Source: Oscillospiraceae bacterium (GTDB lineage: Bacteria > Bacillota > Clostridia > Oscillospirales > Oscillospiraceae). From it: a stretch of DNA of 36,558 nt. The position numbers were made by a program, and so were the translations under genes. Positions within the stretch are counted from its first letter, which is position 1. The number at the start of each line of letters is the position of its first letter. Shown in pieces: positions 1 to 9,174 of the stretch. The notes below the pieces were generated by a model. That model worked only from the letters and a program-made list of their open reading frames with translations, was not told the origin of the DNA and did no database searches. The stretch lies in assembly GCA_009781515.1 (NCBI GenBank), contig WQXY01000022.1, positions 1-36,558 on the forward strand, given 5' to 3'.

Positions 1-216
1 GAAATATATGCAAGTGCCAGCCACGGGGTGCTCTCGGGCGAAGCGATTGAACGTATTGAAAACAGCGTTGTCAGAGAAGTTGTTTTCTCAGATACCGTAC
101 CTTTTACAAGGCATGAACCATGCAGCAAAATTAAATATCTCACAGCAGCGCCGCTCTTTGCGGAAGCGATTAAACGTATTTTTGAGGAAGTATCTATCTC
201 GACATTGTTCAGATAG
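1..216 (+). CDS. prs: Ribose-phosphate pyrophosphokinase, C-terminal fragment (5' end outside window)
   Basis: The open frame enters from the left edge and stops at a TAG at 214-216, giving about 71 residues. The text HGVLSGEAIERI, then the TDTVPF-like turn, KIKYLTAAPLFAEAIKRI and a final SISTLF is the characteristic C-terminus of PRPP synthetase, the enzyme that makes 5-phosphoribosyl 1-diphosphate from ribose 5-phosphate and ATP for purine, pyrimidine, histidine and NAD synthesis. The catalytic flexible loop and PRPP-binding loop lie upstream of the window. The gene is followed 14 nt later by pth, a synteny that is common in Firmicutes. Identification is by recognised family sequence; only the tail can be judged. 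Confidence 0.88.
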   Translation, partial: EIYASASHGVLSGEAIERIENSVVREVVFSDTVPFTRHEPCSKIKYLTAAPLFAEAIKRIFEEVSISTLFR

Positions 217-230
217 AAAGGCAGCACAGT

Positions 231-818
231 ATGTTCTTTAGAAGAAACATAGAACCGATTGAATGGATAGTTGTGTTTTTGGGTAATCCCGGCGTGCAAT
301 ATGAAAACACACGTCACAATGTCGGCTTTATAACCGCTGATATTTTTGCAAAAGAAACAGGTGCAAAAATTAACCGCGCCAAGTTTAATGCCCTAACGGC
401 AACAGCAACACTTGCAGGCAAGCAGGTTCTTTTGGTTAAACCTCAAACCTATATGAACCTCAGCGGCAACGCTGCGCGGCAGGCTATGCGGTTTTATAAG
501 CTGCCGATTGAAAATGTTATAGTGGTGTCCGACGAAACCGCACTTCCCGTAGGGAAAATTCGTATCCGCCGCAGCGGTTCTTCCGGAGGGCATAACGGAC
601 TGAGGGATATTATCGTCAAATGCGGTGAGGATTTTATCAGAGTGCGAATAGGTGTGGGAGCACCGCCGCACGAGGATTATGACATGGCAGACTGGGTTCT
701 TTCAAAAATAACAAGCGATGATACCGCACTTATAAACGATGCGGTAATAAAAGCAGCGGCGGCGGTAGAAACGATTATTACAAGCGGCGTAGACAACGCT
801 ATCAATAAATATAATTAG
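231..818 (+). CDS. pth: Peptidyl-tRNA hydrolase
   Basis: Cytosolic esterase that releases tRNA from peptidyl-tRNAs dropped off the ribosome. The 195-residue protein has normal family length. Visible signatures are LGNPG (Asn19), YENTRHNVGF with the catalytic His29, the MNLSGNA segment, a VSDE motif with the conserved Asp near residue 101 and SGGHNGLRDI with the conserved Asn. The first ten residues (MFFRRNIEPI) form a slightly longer and polar N-terminus before the usual WIVVFLGNPG beta-strand; a later start would remove it, but the ATG at 231 has an AGAAAGG ribosome site about 8 nt upstream. The gene lies between prs and mutS on the same strand, 14 nt and 11 nt away, and is probably cotranscribed with them. 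Confidence 0.95.
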   Translation: MFFRRNIEPIEWIVVFLGNPGVQYENTRHNVGFITADIFAKETGAKINRAKFNALTATATLAGKQVLLVKPQTYMNLSGNAARQAMRFYKLPIENVIVVSDETALPVGKIRIRRSGSSGGHNGLRDIIVKCGEDFIRVRIGVGAPPHEDYDMADWVLSKITSDDTALINDAVIKAAAAVETIITSGVDNAINKYN

Positions 819-829
819 GGGGACTGCAT

Positions 830-3367
830 TTGACTCCGATGATGCGGCAATATTTAGAAGTAAAAGGACGCAATCCCGGCAGCATCCTTTTTTTTAGGCT
901 TGGCGATTTTTATGAGATGTTTGACGAAGATGCGAGAGTAGCATCAAGAGAGCTTGACCTTGTTTTGACAACCCGCGACAGGTCAAACGACCCGAATGCC
1001 GAGCGTATGCCGATGTGTGGTGTGCCGTACCACAGCGTTGAGCCGTATATAGCACGGCTTATTGCAAAAGGATACAAGGTTGCGATTTGCGAGCAGCTTG
1101 AAGACCCTATGAGCGTCAAAGGTATTGTTGACAGAGATGTGGTGAGGGTTGTCACCCCCGGCACTCTCATGGAAGCTTCTATGCTCGACGAGGGGCAATC
1201 AAACTATTTATGCGCCGTAAATATTGCGGCCAGCGGCGAAGCGGAAGCCTGTTTTGCCGATTTATCTACGGGCGAAATCTCAATCACAAGATTTGCCGAT
1301 AGCGATATACGGCATATTGAAAACGAACTTGCATCATACTCGCCCTCAGAGGCACTTCTTTTCGGCGACCCGAACAAAACAAAACATATTGCCGAATACT
1401 TAAAAACACGGCTGAATTGTTTTGTAAATATGGGCGAAGATGTAGTTGATTTATCCGAAATATCCGATGCAAAAAATATTACCGAAAACGCACTGCTGCA
1501 TTATTTATCTCAAACGCAAAAAACCGACATATCACATTTTTCTGCACTGCGAAACAATAATGAAGCCTCTTATATGGAAATGGACTTAAACACGGTAAGC
1601 AATTTGGAGCTAATAGGTTCGCTCAGGACAGGCGAGAAAAAAGGAAGCTTGCTGTGGGTTCTCGATAAAACAAAAACTCCAATGGGGCGACGCCTTATCC
1701 GCTCATGGGTGCTGCGTCCGCTCTTGTCTGTTGTACTGATAAAACGCCGTCAGGCGGCTGCTTCTGAGCTTGCGGGAGGAGCTGTTGTCCGTGGTGAGCT
1801 TATAGTAAATCTAAGAAATATCGGCGATATTGAAAGACTTATCGGAAAAATAGCCTATGGAAATGCAGGCTGCCGTGACTTAAAAGCACTCTCGGGTTCA
1901 ATACATTTTTTACCGGAAATAACCTCTATGTTAAAATCCATGACATCCGCCGCTCTGCGGGAATGTGCGGCAATGGACTTGCTTTCAGATGTTAAAGAGC
2001 AAATTGATAATGTTATACAAGATGACCCTCCGTTTTCTGTGCGTGAGGGCGGCTTTATCAAAGACGGCTTTGACCCCGAGGTTGACCGTCTGCGAGGCTT
2101 GCTGAACAACAGTTCTATGGCTCTTACCGGAATTGAAACAAGAGAGCGTGAGCGCACAGGTAAAAAACTAAAAATCGGCTATAACAAAGTATTTGGTTAC
2201 TATATCGAGCTTCCCCGCTCCGTGTCGGACGATGTGCCAGACGACTACATCAGAAAGCAGACGCTTGCTAATTGCGAAAGGTTTATTACTGAGGAGTTAA
2301 AAGAACTTGAAACCGAGCTGCTGTCGGCAAAGGATAAGCTGTCGGCTCTTGAGTATAAGCTCTTTGAGGAGCTTTGTAAAAAAATAGCACTCGAAGCAGG
2401 GCGCGTGCAGCAAGCGGCAAGAAGTATTGCCGAGCTTGATGTTTTATGCTCGTTTGCAGAGGTGGCTGTGCAGGGCAATTACAGTATGCCCGAGATTGAC
2501 GCTTCGGAAACTCTTGAAATAATCGACGGCAGACACCCTGTTGTGGAGCTTATGCAGGAGGGTTCTTTGTTTGTGCCAAATGACACATTCCTTGACTGCG
2601 GCTCATCACGGACTGCGATTATAACGGGTCCGAATATGGCGGGTAAATCCACATATATGCGGCAAACCGCACTCATTGTCCTTATGGCTCAAATAGGCTC
2701 ATTTGTACCTGCGCGCTCGGCGCGAATAGGGGTGGTGGACCGTGTGTTTACACGCATCGGTGCGTCCGATGACCTGTCTGCAGGAAAGTCAACATTTATG
2801 GTTGAAATGACTGAGGTTGCCGACATTCTCACAAGTGCGACAAAAAACAGTCTTCTTATACTCGACGAAATCGGACGAGGCACATCAACATATGACGGTA
2901 TGTCTGTGGCGCGTGCTGTATTGGAGCATTGTGCCGACAAACGAAAGCTCGGCGCGAAGACAATGTTTGCCACCCACTATCACGAGCTTACGACCATAGA
3001 GGGCGAAGTGGACGGCGTTAAAAACTACAATATTTCGGCGAAAAAGCGCGGCGACGATATAATTTTCCTGCGAAAAATAGTCCCGGGCGCAGCTGATGAC
3101 AGCTATGGTATTGAGGTTGCAGGACTTGCAGGTGTGCCTGAGAGTGTTATTAAACGTGCCAAGGCTGTACTCAAGGAGCTTGAGGACGCAGAAGTTTCGC
3201 CAAAGAGCGGAAAGCAGAAGAGCAGACCCTCTGTTTCCGATGAGCAGATGTCACTTGTTGACATAGGAAGCAATGAAATTATAGAGATGCTCCGCAGAGC
3301 AAATCTTGATACCCTCACTCCGCTTGAGGCACTCAGTTTGCTTTATGAACTAAAGAAGAAATTGTAA
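830..3367 (+). CDS. mutS: DNA mismatch repair protein MutS
   Basis: Mismatch recognition ATPase that starts methyl-independent or methyl-directed repair together with MutL. The protein has 845 residues, close to the family norm. The N-terminal TPMMRQYLEVK start and the mismatch-reading wedge motif in GDFYEMF (around residues 25-31) are intact, as are Walker A GPNMAGKST (600-608), the Walker B segment LLILDEIG with D679/E680, the GTSTYDG loop and the late ATHYHEL motif. The start is a TTG at 830, supported by an AGGGGGA ribosome site at 816-822 and by family alignment, since no ATG lies earlier in frame. mutL is not adjacent; downstream comes a terminator-like hairpin. Confidence 0.96.
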   Translation: MTPMMRQYLEVKGRNPGSILFFRLGDFYEMFDEDARVASRELDLVLTTRDRSNDPNAERMPMCGVPYHSVEPYIARLIAKGYKVAICEQLEDPMSVKGIVDRDVVRVVTPGTLMEASMLDEGQSNYLCAVNIAASGEAEACFADLSTGEISITRFADSDIRHIENELASYSPSEALLFGDPNKTKHIAEYLKTRLNCFVNMGEDVVDLSEISDAKNITENALLHYLSQTQKTDISHFSALRNNNEASYMEMDLNTVSNLELIGSLRTGEKKGSLLWVLDKTKTPMGRRLIRSWVLRPLLSVVLIKRRQAAASELAGGAVVRGELIVNLRNIGDIERLIGKIAYGNAGCRDLKALSGSIHFLPEITSMLKSMTSAALRECAAMDLLSDVKEQIDNVIQDDPPFSVREGGFIKDGFDPEVDRLRGLLNNSSMALTGIETRERERTGKKLKIGYNKVFGYYIELPRSVSDDVPDDYIRKQTLANCERFITEELKELETELLSAKDKLSALEYKLFEELCKKIALEAGRVQQAARSIAELDVLCSFAEVAVQGNYSMPEIDASETLEIIDGRHPVVELMQEGSLFVPNDTFLDCGSSRTAIITGPNMAGKSTYMRQTALIVLMAQIGSFVPARSARIGVVDRVFTRIGASDDLSAGKSTFMVEMTEVADILTSATKNSLLILDEIGRGTSTYDGMSVARAVLEHCADKRKLGAKTMFATHYHELTTIEGEVDGVKNYNISAKKRGDDIIFLRKIVPGAADDSYGIEVAGLAGVPESVIKRAKAVLKELEDAEVSPKSGKQKSRPSVSDEQMSLVDIGSNEIIEMLRRANLDTLTPLEALSLLYELKKKL

Positions 3368-3372
3368 GATGA

Positions 3373-3400
3373 CCACCCCGGCACTGCGTGCCACCCCTCC
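3373..3400 (+). repeat. REP-like short palindromic intergenic repeat after mutS
   Basis: The segment CCACCCC-ggca-ctgcg-tgcc-ACCCCTCC has a GGCA/TGCC stem framed by two similar C-rich boxes. It resembles a C-rich short repeat family known between genes in many clostridial genomes. Only one copy of this version is seen here, so membership of a repeat family rests on recollection of the pattern and not on a count. Confidence 0.4.
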
Positions 3401-3408
3401 GATAATCA

Positions 3409-3438
3409 TTGACAGGCATTTGCGGAGTGTGCTATAAT
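3409..3438 (+). promoter_or_regulatory. Consensus sigma-A promoter with no gene downstream
   Basis: TTGACA at 3409-3414, an 18-nt spacer and TATAAT at 3433-3438 preceded by TGC (extended -10). It is a full consensus match, yet the only thing downstream on this strand is the hairpin at 3481-3511 and then a convergent gene. The predicted start site is near 3445. Confidence 0.65.
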
Positions 3439-3444
3439 ACAAAC

Positions 3445-3520
3445 AAGGCAAAGTGAGAAGATAAATTTGTATCCCAAGCGAAACCCCCGATGCTGTCCGC
3501 ATCGGGGGTTTCATTGTTGT
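3445..3520 (+). ncRNA. Candidate small RNA between a consensus promoter and a terminator hairpin
   Basis: A transcript starting about 7 nt after the -10 box would run through a purine-rich 36-nt single-stranded stretch (AAGGCAAAGTGAGAAG and onward) and end in a 13-bp perfect hairpin followed by a modest T-rich tail. No open reading frame with a ribosome site fits inside it. It does not match any small RNA family I recognise. The call rests on promoter-terminator pairing only. Confidence 0.35.
3481..3511. terminator. Perfect 13-bp hairpin between convergent genes, probable bidirectional terminator
   Basis: AAACCCCCGATGC (3481-3493) pairs without mismatch with GCATCGGGGGTTT (3499-3511) around a TGTCC loop. 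On the plus strand it is followed by TTTCATTGTTGTT. It lies between mutS (plus) and the MORN lipoprotein gene (minus). Confidence 0.75.
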
Positions 3521-3537
3521 TACTCCTTATAAGCCAT

Positions 3538-4494
3538 TTACTCAACTGTAAAAGGCACACTCATTATAAAAGCCCCTGCCGAATTATCAAAATAATCAAA
3601 ATCCCACGCAAACAGACGAAACTCATAATTTCCGGGCACAGGTGGTGCAATCGCGTCAACAGTTGTGTTACCTACACCGACATATATATAGTGCATATAA
3701 TTTTCATGGCTGTCATTTTCTTTATAAGCACCGATAAATGCCAGTTCCTCTGTCATTTCCTGTGTAATTCCGGACACGTTTATTACAAGCTCTTCCCACG
3801 GAGCAAATGTTGTTTTGCTTATGCGGATATCGGGGTTGTTTGATGCAGGCGGCGGGGGTGTATCGGGAGGAGGTGGTGGCGTATCCTGCGGAGGAGGCGG
3901 CGTGTCGGGTGGCGGCGGTGTATCCTGTGGCGGATTTTGACCACTGCCGGATACATTCGGCGCTGCAGGCAAATTGCGTATACTCTCGGGTGCCGCCACA
4001 TTGGGATATGTGTAGACTTTCTCTACAAACGGCGGTACTGCGGTCAGATAATCCGCGTCAACGGTTAAATCCGTCACACCGTCGTCCGCAAAAACCTGCC
4101 TGCCAATCATCGTTGAGTAGCCCATGTTCATTTCAAAACGCCATGTATGAACATCTCCGCTTTCCATATACCATGTATGTGCAACCTCTCCGTGAGCATA
4201 GCCGTTAACGAAGCTGCCTTGCGTCACTATTGTTGTTGCGTAGAGCAAACCGCTCTCACGGTCGGCGGGTATTGGCTTTGCCTGATAGAGCACTCCCTCA
4301 CCATTAGGTAGTCCGTCTTTGAAATAACCCTCATAGCGGAAATTGCGGTATACCCACACGCCGTAGCCGTTATAAGCTCCGTTTGCGTCCGTTTCACCCT
4401 CGTACGTTCCGTTACCCGCTAAAAAGCTAAAATCGCACGCACAAAGAGTGAAAATCAACAATAATGTCAAAATAACAACTGCAATCTTTTTCAT
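3538..4494 (-). CDS. MORN-repeat lipoprotein with proline-rich linker
   Basis: Exported lipoprotein of 318 residues, function unknown. The ATG at 4494 is chosen over an in-frame ATG 69 nt upstream because AGGAG lies 8 nt before it and it opens a signal peptide: MKKIAVVILTLLLIFTLCAC, with lipid-modified Cys20. Residues 28-120 contain MORN-type repeats, best seen as YEGYFKDGLPNGEGVL and GSFVNGYAHGE, modules that form a beta-hairpin array. A linker of four DTPPPP-like units follows, then a C-terminal beta-rich domain that starts at IRISKTTFAPWEELVINVSG, resembling an Ig-like bacterial surface domain. The gene begins 4 nt after the stop of the cation transporter gene and its ribosome site is inside that gene, so the two are cotranscribed; a functional link is not obvious. 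Confidence 0.8.
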   Translation of the reverse strand: MKKIAVVILTLLLIFTLCACDFSFLAGNGTYEGETDANGAYNGYGVWVYRNFRYEGYFKDGLPNGEGVLYQAKPIPADRESGLLYATTIVTQGSFVNGYAHGEVAHTWYMESGDVHTWRFEMNMGYSTMIGRQVFADDGVTDLTVDADYLTAVPPFVEKVYTYPNVAAPESIRNLPAAPNVSGSGQNPPQDTPPPPDTPPPPQDTPPPPPDTPPPPASNNPDIRISKTTFAPWEELVINVSGITQEMTEELAFIGAYKENDSHENYMHYIYVGVGNTTVDAIAPPVPGNYEFRLFAWDFDYFDNSAGAFIMSVPFTVE

Positions 4495-4498
4495 TTTT

Positions 4499-5377
4499 TT
4501 ACTCCTGTTTTTGCACAAGGGGTTCGACGTGGATTGTTGCGACCATGTCGAATTTTTCTTCAATTATGTTCTCAATGACGGTTGCGATTTCGTGTCCGTC
4601 ATAAATTGTCATGTCCTTATTTAATCTAATATGCAAGGTCAGTTCCTTTTGTGAAATATAGTTATGCAGGTGAACATGATGTATGCACAAATCATCTTTG
4701 TATACTTTCGACACTTCTTCGTCGAGCTTTGCGATAAACTCTGCGTCCGGTTCTTCACCAAGTATCCTTGTAATAGCTTCTTTAAGTATCATAATCGCGG
4801 CATAGATAATTGCAAGTGCACAGAAAACTCCGAGCACACTGTCCATCCACCATAAGTCAAACGATAGCTTTGATACGAGCATACCGATTAAAACAACCAC
4901 TGATGAAAGTGCGTCCGAACGGCTGTGCCAGCCGTCAGCAGTAACAACAGGGTTATTTGTTTTACGTCCGATATAAAAACCGTATTGTGCCAAGGCTTCT
5001 TTGAGGATTATTGACACAATCGTTACAACAAGAGCTACAGTGCCGTATGTAACTTCAACTTTGTTTTGAAATCGCTCGATAGAGCCCATGATAAATTCGT
5101 AACCGATAAATACGAGTACAAACGCAATCAAAAGTGACGCTATAAGCTCCCAGCGCCCGTGTCCGAACGGGTGTTCTTTGTCGGGTTTTTTTGATGCAAG
5201 CTTGGCTGCGAGTACGACAAATATAGAGGTCAGCGAGTCTGACATCGTGTGCCATGCGTCTGCCACAAGTGCTATTGAGCCGGTTGCCAAACCAACCCAA
5301 AATTTCACAGCAAATAAAACGGCATTAACAACAACCGAAACTATACCTTCAACTATCTGTGCTTTTTCTCTGTTCAT
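4499..5377 (-). CDS. Cation diffusion facilitator family transporter, zinc-type
   Basis: Membrane antiporter of 292 residues that exports divalent metal in exchange for protons. Six membrane segments are followed by a cytosolic ferredoxin-like domain from about residue 215 (CIHHVHLHNY, then HEIATVIENII). Metal site A is visible as H43xxxD47 in helix 2 and H151xxxD155 in helix 5. This HD-HD set is typical of zinc/cadmium transporters and differs from the DD-HD of FieF and the DxxxD of manganese exporters; substrate assignment from these residues is inference. The ATG follows AAAGGAG. It is downstream of glnN by 38 nt, and that gap is filled by a palindromic repeat. Confidence 0.92.
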   Translation of the reverse strand: MNREKAQIVEGIVSVVVNAVLFAVKFWVGLATGSIALVADAWHTMSDSLTSIFVVLAAKLASKKPDKEHPFGHGRWELIASLLIAFVLVFIGYEFIMGSIERFQNKVEVTYGTVALVVTIVSIILKEALAQYGFYIGRKTNNPVVTADGWHSRSDALSSVVVLIGMLVSKLSFDLWWMDSVLGVFCALAIIYAAIMILKEAITRILGEEPDAEFIAKLDEEVSKVYKDDLCIHHVHLHNYISQKELTLHIRLNKDMTIYDGHEIATVIENIIEEKFDMVATIHVEPLVQKQE

Positions 5378-5390
5378 GGTTACTCCTTTA

Positions 5391-5414
5391 TGACAAGGGG
5401 ACGGGGGTTTGTCA
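5391..5414. repeat. Short palindromic intergenic repeat (TGACAA...TTGTCA)
   Basis: TGACAA (5391-5396) and TTGTCA (5409-5414) flank a GGGGACGGGGG core and abut the stop codon of glnN. A longer relative with TGACAG, GGGGGACG, GGGGAGGGG and TTGTCAAC lies at 33695-33738. Confidence 0.5.
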
Positions 5415-5415
5415 A

Positions 5416-7512
5416 CTATCTCACGCTAAACAATAAATCGCCGTAGGTTGGGAACGGCCAGTGTTTACGGGCTGTGAGCAGCTCAGCTTCATCTGTCAGT
5501 TCACGTATTTGAGCCATCTTAAAGAGCACGTCATCTTTGTAGTGATGTGCATTAGTCAGTAAGGCTGACTGACTTGCGTCCGCATGAAGCCGCTCGGCAG
5601 CACTAAGCTCGTCATATAACTCGGCTATTCTCTTATGCAGACTGTCAGTAAGCTCGGACAGACGTTTTGCCGTTTCACGCTCAAACCTGCAATCCGCTTT
5701 TGCAAGAAATGCTCTTTTTGCCGACGCCGCACTGCAAAGCTCCGCAGTATATGCACAGCATGCAGGCAAAATATGCTTCTTGACAAGCTTATACATCGTG
5801 ACTGCTTCAATATTACACAGCTTACAGTAAATTTCGAGACCTATTTCATATCGCGAGCGTATTTCATCACGGGAAAATACCTTGTGCTTTTCATACAAGC
5901 TGATATTTTTTTCTTCGAGCATACATGGCAACGCATCGGGCGTTGTGCATAAATTAAGAAGTCCGCGTTTTTTTGCCTCGCTTTTCCACTCATCGCTGTA
6001 ACTGTTTCCGTTAAATAATATCCTCTTATGCTTTTTAATTGTTTCCTTAATAAGGTTATTTACGGCTGCGTCAAAATCCTCTTTACCCTCAAGCTCATCG
6101 GCAAACACACGCAACGACTCTGCAACCGCCGTATTTATTACAGTATTTGCTTTGGCTACGGACATTTTTGCGCCGACCATACGAAACTCGAACTTGTTGC
6201 CCGTAAATGCAAACGGCGAGGTTCTGTTTCTGTCGGTTGTATCTTTTGAAAAGCTCGGCAGTAATGTAGTGCTTTGTTCGTTATTTTCTATAGCATTTAA
6301 TATTGAGTATAGCTCATCACCAACAAAGACCGAAATAATCGCAGGCGGAGCTTCGCCACTGCCGAGGCGGCAGTCATTGCCCGCACTTGCCGCAGAAATA
6401 CGCAGTAAATCCTGATAATCATCAACAGCCTTTATGACAGCAACCAAAAACAACAAAAACTGTGCATTATCATGCGGTGTTTCACCGGGGTCAAGCAGGT
6501 TAATGCCGTCACTTGTCTCAAGCGACCAGTTGTTATGCTTTCCGCTGCCGTTTATTCCGTCAAACGGTTTTTCATGGAGTGTGCAAATCATTCCATGGTC
6601 TTTTGCAATACTTTGCATGATTTCCATTATGAGCTGATTGTGGTCTGTCGCAAGATTTGTTGTAGTATATACAGCTGCAAGCTCGTGCTGTGCGGGAGCA
6701 GACTCATTATGCTTTGTTTTGGCAGGCACACCAAGCTTCCAAAGCTCCTCATCGAGCGCTTTCATATATGCCGAAACCCTCGGTTTGATTGCTCCGTAAT
6801 ACTGGTCGTCAAGCTCCTGCCCTTTCGGCGACTTGGCACCAAAAAGTGTGCGTCCCGTATACATCAAGTCCTTACGTTTTTCAAACATCGCTTTATCAAT
6901 CAAAAAATATTCCTGCTCGGCACCTGCCATGGCTTTTACTGCCGTGACATCTGTATTGTTAAATAAGCGAAGTATCCGAAGCGCCTGTGTATTTATCGCC
7001 TGCATTGAGCGGAGCAGCGGTGTTTTTTCGTCGAGCGCGTGACCTGCGTGTGAGCAGTATGCCGTCGGAATGTACAGGGTGTTTCCACGCACAAATGCAT
7101 ATGATGTGGGGTCCCATGCCGTGAAGCCGCGAGCTTCAAAGGTCGCACGAAGTCCTCCCGAGGGCAGGCTCGAAGCATCCGCTTCACCCTGCACAAGAGC
7201 CGTACTTGAAAACTCCATGATTGCTCTGCCGTCTCCTGTCGGGGAAACAAAACTGTCGTGTTTTTCTGCAGTGATGCCTGTCATCGGCTGAAACCAATGA
7301 GAGTAATGCGTCGCACCAAGCTCTATTGCCCAATTTTTCATTTCACGGGCAACAACGTCCGCCGCACCTGCATCAAGCCTGCTGCCGTCTTGTATCGTTT
7401 TATGAAGCGCCTCATAAACATCATGAGGCAGACGTTCTTTCATCACATGGTCACTAAAAACCATCATTCCAAACATTTCAGGCAGTTTTATTTTTTCAGA
7501 TTTCTTTGACAT
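5416..7512 (-). CDS. glnN: Glutamine synthetase type III
   Basis: ATP-dependent ligase that makes glutamine from glutamate and ammonium; GSIII is the large (about 700 residue) dodecameric form found in Bacteroidetes, cyanobacteria and Clostridia. The ATG at 7512 ([15 protein letters not shown]) gives 698 residues and has AGAAAGG upstream; a longer frame reaches 7587 but its first 25 codons run through an intergenic repeat. Family signatures are the N-terminal beta-Grasp region ([15 protein letters not shown]), the active-site stretch [18 protein letters not shown] near residue 310-330 and [18 protein letters not shown]. No PII protein, ammonium transporter or GlnR gene is near. Expression control cannot be read from the sequence with confidence. 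Confidence 0.96.
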   Translation of the reverse strand: MSKKSEKIKLPEMFGMMVFSDHVMKERLPHDVYEALHKTIQDGSRLDAGAADVVAREMKNWAIELGATHYSHWFQPMTGITAEKHDSFVSPTGDGRAIMEFSSTALVQGEADASSLPSGGLRATFEARGFTAWDPTSYAFVRGNTLYIPTAYCSHAGHALDEKTPLLRSMQAINTQALRILRLFNNTDVTAVKAMAGAEQEYFLIDKAMFEKRKDLMYTGRTLFGAKSPKGQELDDQYYGAIKPRVSAYMKALDEELWKLGVPAKTKHNESAPAQHELAAVYTTTNLATDHNQLIMEIMQSIAKDHGMICTLHEKPFDGINGSGKHNNWSLETSDGINLLDPGETPHDNAQFLLFLVAVIKAVDDYQDLLRISAASAGNDCRLGSGEAPPAIISVFVGDELYSILNAIENNEQSTTLLPSFSKDTTDRNRTSPFAFTGNKFEFRMVGAKMSVAKANTVINTAVAESLRVFADELEGKEDFDAAVNNLIKETIKKHKRILFNGNSYSDEWKSEAKKRGLLNLCTTPDALPCMLEEKNISLYEKHKVFSRDEIRSRYEIGLEIYCKLCNIEAVTMYKLVKKHILPACCAYTAELCSAASAKRAFLAKADCRFERETAKRLSELTDSLHKRIAELYDELSAAERLHADASQSALLTNAHHYKDDVLFKMAQIRELTDEAELLTARKHWPFPTYGDLLFSVR

Positions 7513-7555
7513 GGTTATACCTTTCTGACGTTGAATATAGTATGTCACAGTTGCC

Positions 7556-7590
7556 GTCATTGCGAGCCACTGCAAGTGGCGTGGCAATCC
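7556..7590. repeat. Dispersed palindromic repeat upstream of glnN
   Basis: GTCATTGCGAGCCACT-gca-AGTGGCGTGGCAATCC contains the pair GCCACT/AGTGGC around a 3-nt loop and outer ATTGC/GCAAT arms. The GTCATTGCGAG...GCAATCC frame is a well-known intergenic repeat type in many bacterial genomes. It overlaps the untranslated leader of glnN and explains the spurious upstream extension of that frame. Confidence 0.6.
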
Positions 7591-7627
7591 AGTATTTTGA
7601 TTATATGTGAAAGATTATTCTTTCACA

Positions 7628-8452
7628 CTACAATTTTTCGTCCACAAAGCCGTCTTTTGTCAGCCTTTTTATATGCGTAAACCCGCAGGCTTTTATCAAC
7701 TCCAACATTTCATCAAACTTATAGTATAGCGAGTCCGCAACATGACTGTCACTCGAGAGCAGCACCTCGCCGCCGTGCTTTTTGAGCAGGGCGAGCAGCA
7801 TCTCTGACGGATATGGTACGCTTCTCCCCGTTCGGAACATTGAACCCGAGCTAACCTCAAATATTTTGCATTTTTCGAGTATCCGCTCCATTGCATTTGT
7901 CGCTGCGGTTATATATCGCGGGTCACTTTCGTCAAACAACCTGCCCTGTTCATTTTGCTTTGCAATTATATCAAAATGACCTATAATGTCCACCTTGGTT
8001 TTTTCTGTAACACTTGCAATAGTCGCATAATACGCCTGTGTCAGCGCAAACATGTCCCCGCCAAAATAATTGTCTCTTATGTTTTGAATTCTTTCATAGG
8101 TGGCATCAATGGTTATAAACTCTCCGTCTTTTTCTATATGATGAACCGCACCAATGATGTAATCCAAAGCGCCCGGCATATTATCCGTTTCCGTAAAATA
8201 ATCGTATTCTATGCCGAGATAAACTTCGACTTGCCCCTCATATTTTTGCTTCAGCTTGTTTATCTCAGCCATATACAGCGGTGTGTCGCACGGCATCATT
8301 GAATATTCTTCGTCAAAGCTCACATAGGAATGTTCGGAAAAACCTATCGAACTGCCGCCTCTTTCTATTGCCGCTTTTATCATTTCCTCGGCTGATAAAC
8401 TACCGTCGCAATATGTTGTATGTGTGTGCAGGTTTTGCAGGAAGTTTTTCAT
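7628..8452 (-). CDS. hisK: PHP-family histidinol-phosphatase (HisJ/HisK type)
   Basis: Hydrolyses L-histidinol phosphate to L-histidinol, the penultimate part of histidine synthesis. The 274-residue protein shows the PHP metal-binding motifs in order: LHTHTTYCDG (11-17 region), GFSEHS, GIEYDY, GAVHHI, GHFD and SSDSH, which together bind a trinuclear metal centre. Its ATG overlaps the TGA of hisIE in the ATGA arrangement (8449-8452), so the two are translationally coupled, and a GAGGGA ribosome site sits inside hisIE. The coupling to hisIE supports histidinol phosphate as substrate over another phosphoester. The remaining histidine genes are not in the window. Confidence 0.9.
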   Translation of the reverse strand: MKNFLQNLHTHTTYCDGSLSAEEMIKAAIERGGSSIGFSEHSYVSFDEEYSMMPCDTPLYMAEINKLKQKYEGQVEVYLGIEYDYFTETDNMPGALDYIIGAVHHIEKDGEFITIDATYERIQNIRDNYFGGDMFALTQAYYATIASVTEKTKVDIIGHFDIIAKQNEQGRLFDESDPRYITAATNAMERILEKCKIFEVSSGSMFRTGRSVPYPSEMLLALLKKHGGEVLLSSDSHVADSLYYKFDEMLELIKACGFTHIKRLTKDGFVDEKL

Positions 8453-9135
8453 TTTTGCCGTCCCTCAAGCTCACGCAGCACTTCTTCAAGGGATATATCC
8501 ATTTCGGTCATAAGCACCAACGCGTGATATACCAAGTCGGAAAGCTCGTACACAACCTCTTTTTTGTCGCCCGCTTTCGCGGCTATAATGACCTCTGTCG
8601 ACTCTTCGCCGATTTTTTTGAGTATTTTGTCAATTCCTTTTTCAAACAAATAATTCGTATACGACCCGGGCTTTACGTCAATTTTTCTATTTTTAATAAC
8701 TTCGTGCAGAGCTTCGAGTGAAAAATGCTTTGCCCGCTTGCTTGCAGGTAAAGTGCCTGCAGCACCGCCTGTGTTGTCGCTTTCAACCTTATCAATGACG
8801 TCAACGTAGTTGACGTTGTATATATCTTCAAAGAAGCAGGACTCTTCACCCGTGTGGCAGGCAGGCCCGTCTTTTTTGACCGTAACAAGAAGCGTATCCT
8901 TGTCACAATCCGTTTTAATATTGATTATATGCTGGACATTACCCGAGCTTTCGCCTTTTCGCCAAAGCTCCTCACGCGAGCGCGACCAAAAACATACTCT
9001 GCCCTCAGACATGCTGATTTGCAGGCTTTCCTCATTCATATAAGCCATCATCAATACCTCTTTGTCTTGGGCGTCTACAATTATGGCAGGTATTAATCCG
9101 TCTTCATCAAAATGCAGCTCTTTGATATTTATCAT
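8449..9135 (-). CDS. hisIE: Bifunctional phosphoribosyl-AMP cyclohydrolase / phosphoribosyl-ATP pyrophosphatase
   Basis: Catalyses histidine steps two and three in the cytosol. Residues 1-110 are the HisI domain: VLMMAYMNEESL, FWSRSREELWRKG-SSGN and the zinc/magnesium region DCDKDTLLV with GPACHTG. Residues 130-228 are the HisE domain: LFEKGIDKILKKIGEESTEV and YELSDLVYHALVLM, whose acidic residues bind magnesium. The two-domain fusion and 228-residue length are usual. GAGGTAA precedes the ATG. It is 39 nt downstream of the MOSC gene and overlaps hisK by 4 nt. The central linker is rich in Gly/Ala, as expected between the domains. Confidence 0.95.
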   Translation of the reverse strand: MINIKELHFDEDGLIPAIIVDAQDKEVLMMAYMNEESLQISMSEGRVCFWSRSREELWRKGESSGNVQHIINIKTDCDKDTLLVTVKKDGPACHTGEESCFFEDIYNVNYVDVIDKVESDNTGGAAGTLPASKRAKHFSLEALHEVIKNRKIDVKPGSYTNYLFEKGIDKILKKIGEESTEVIIAAKAGDKKEVVYELSDLVYHALVLMTEMDISLEEVLRELEGRQK

Positions 9136-9174
9136 TGGATTACCTCAACTTTCTAAACACTTTTCCGTCATTGC

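Noticed and set aside
7513..7587. Upstream extension of glnN by 25 codons
   Set aside because: The extension is read through a dispersed repeat; the ATG at 7512 has a ribosome site and the family start.
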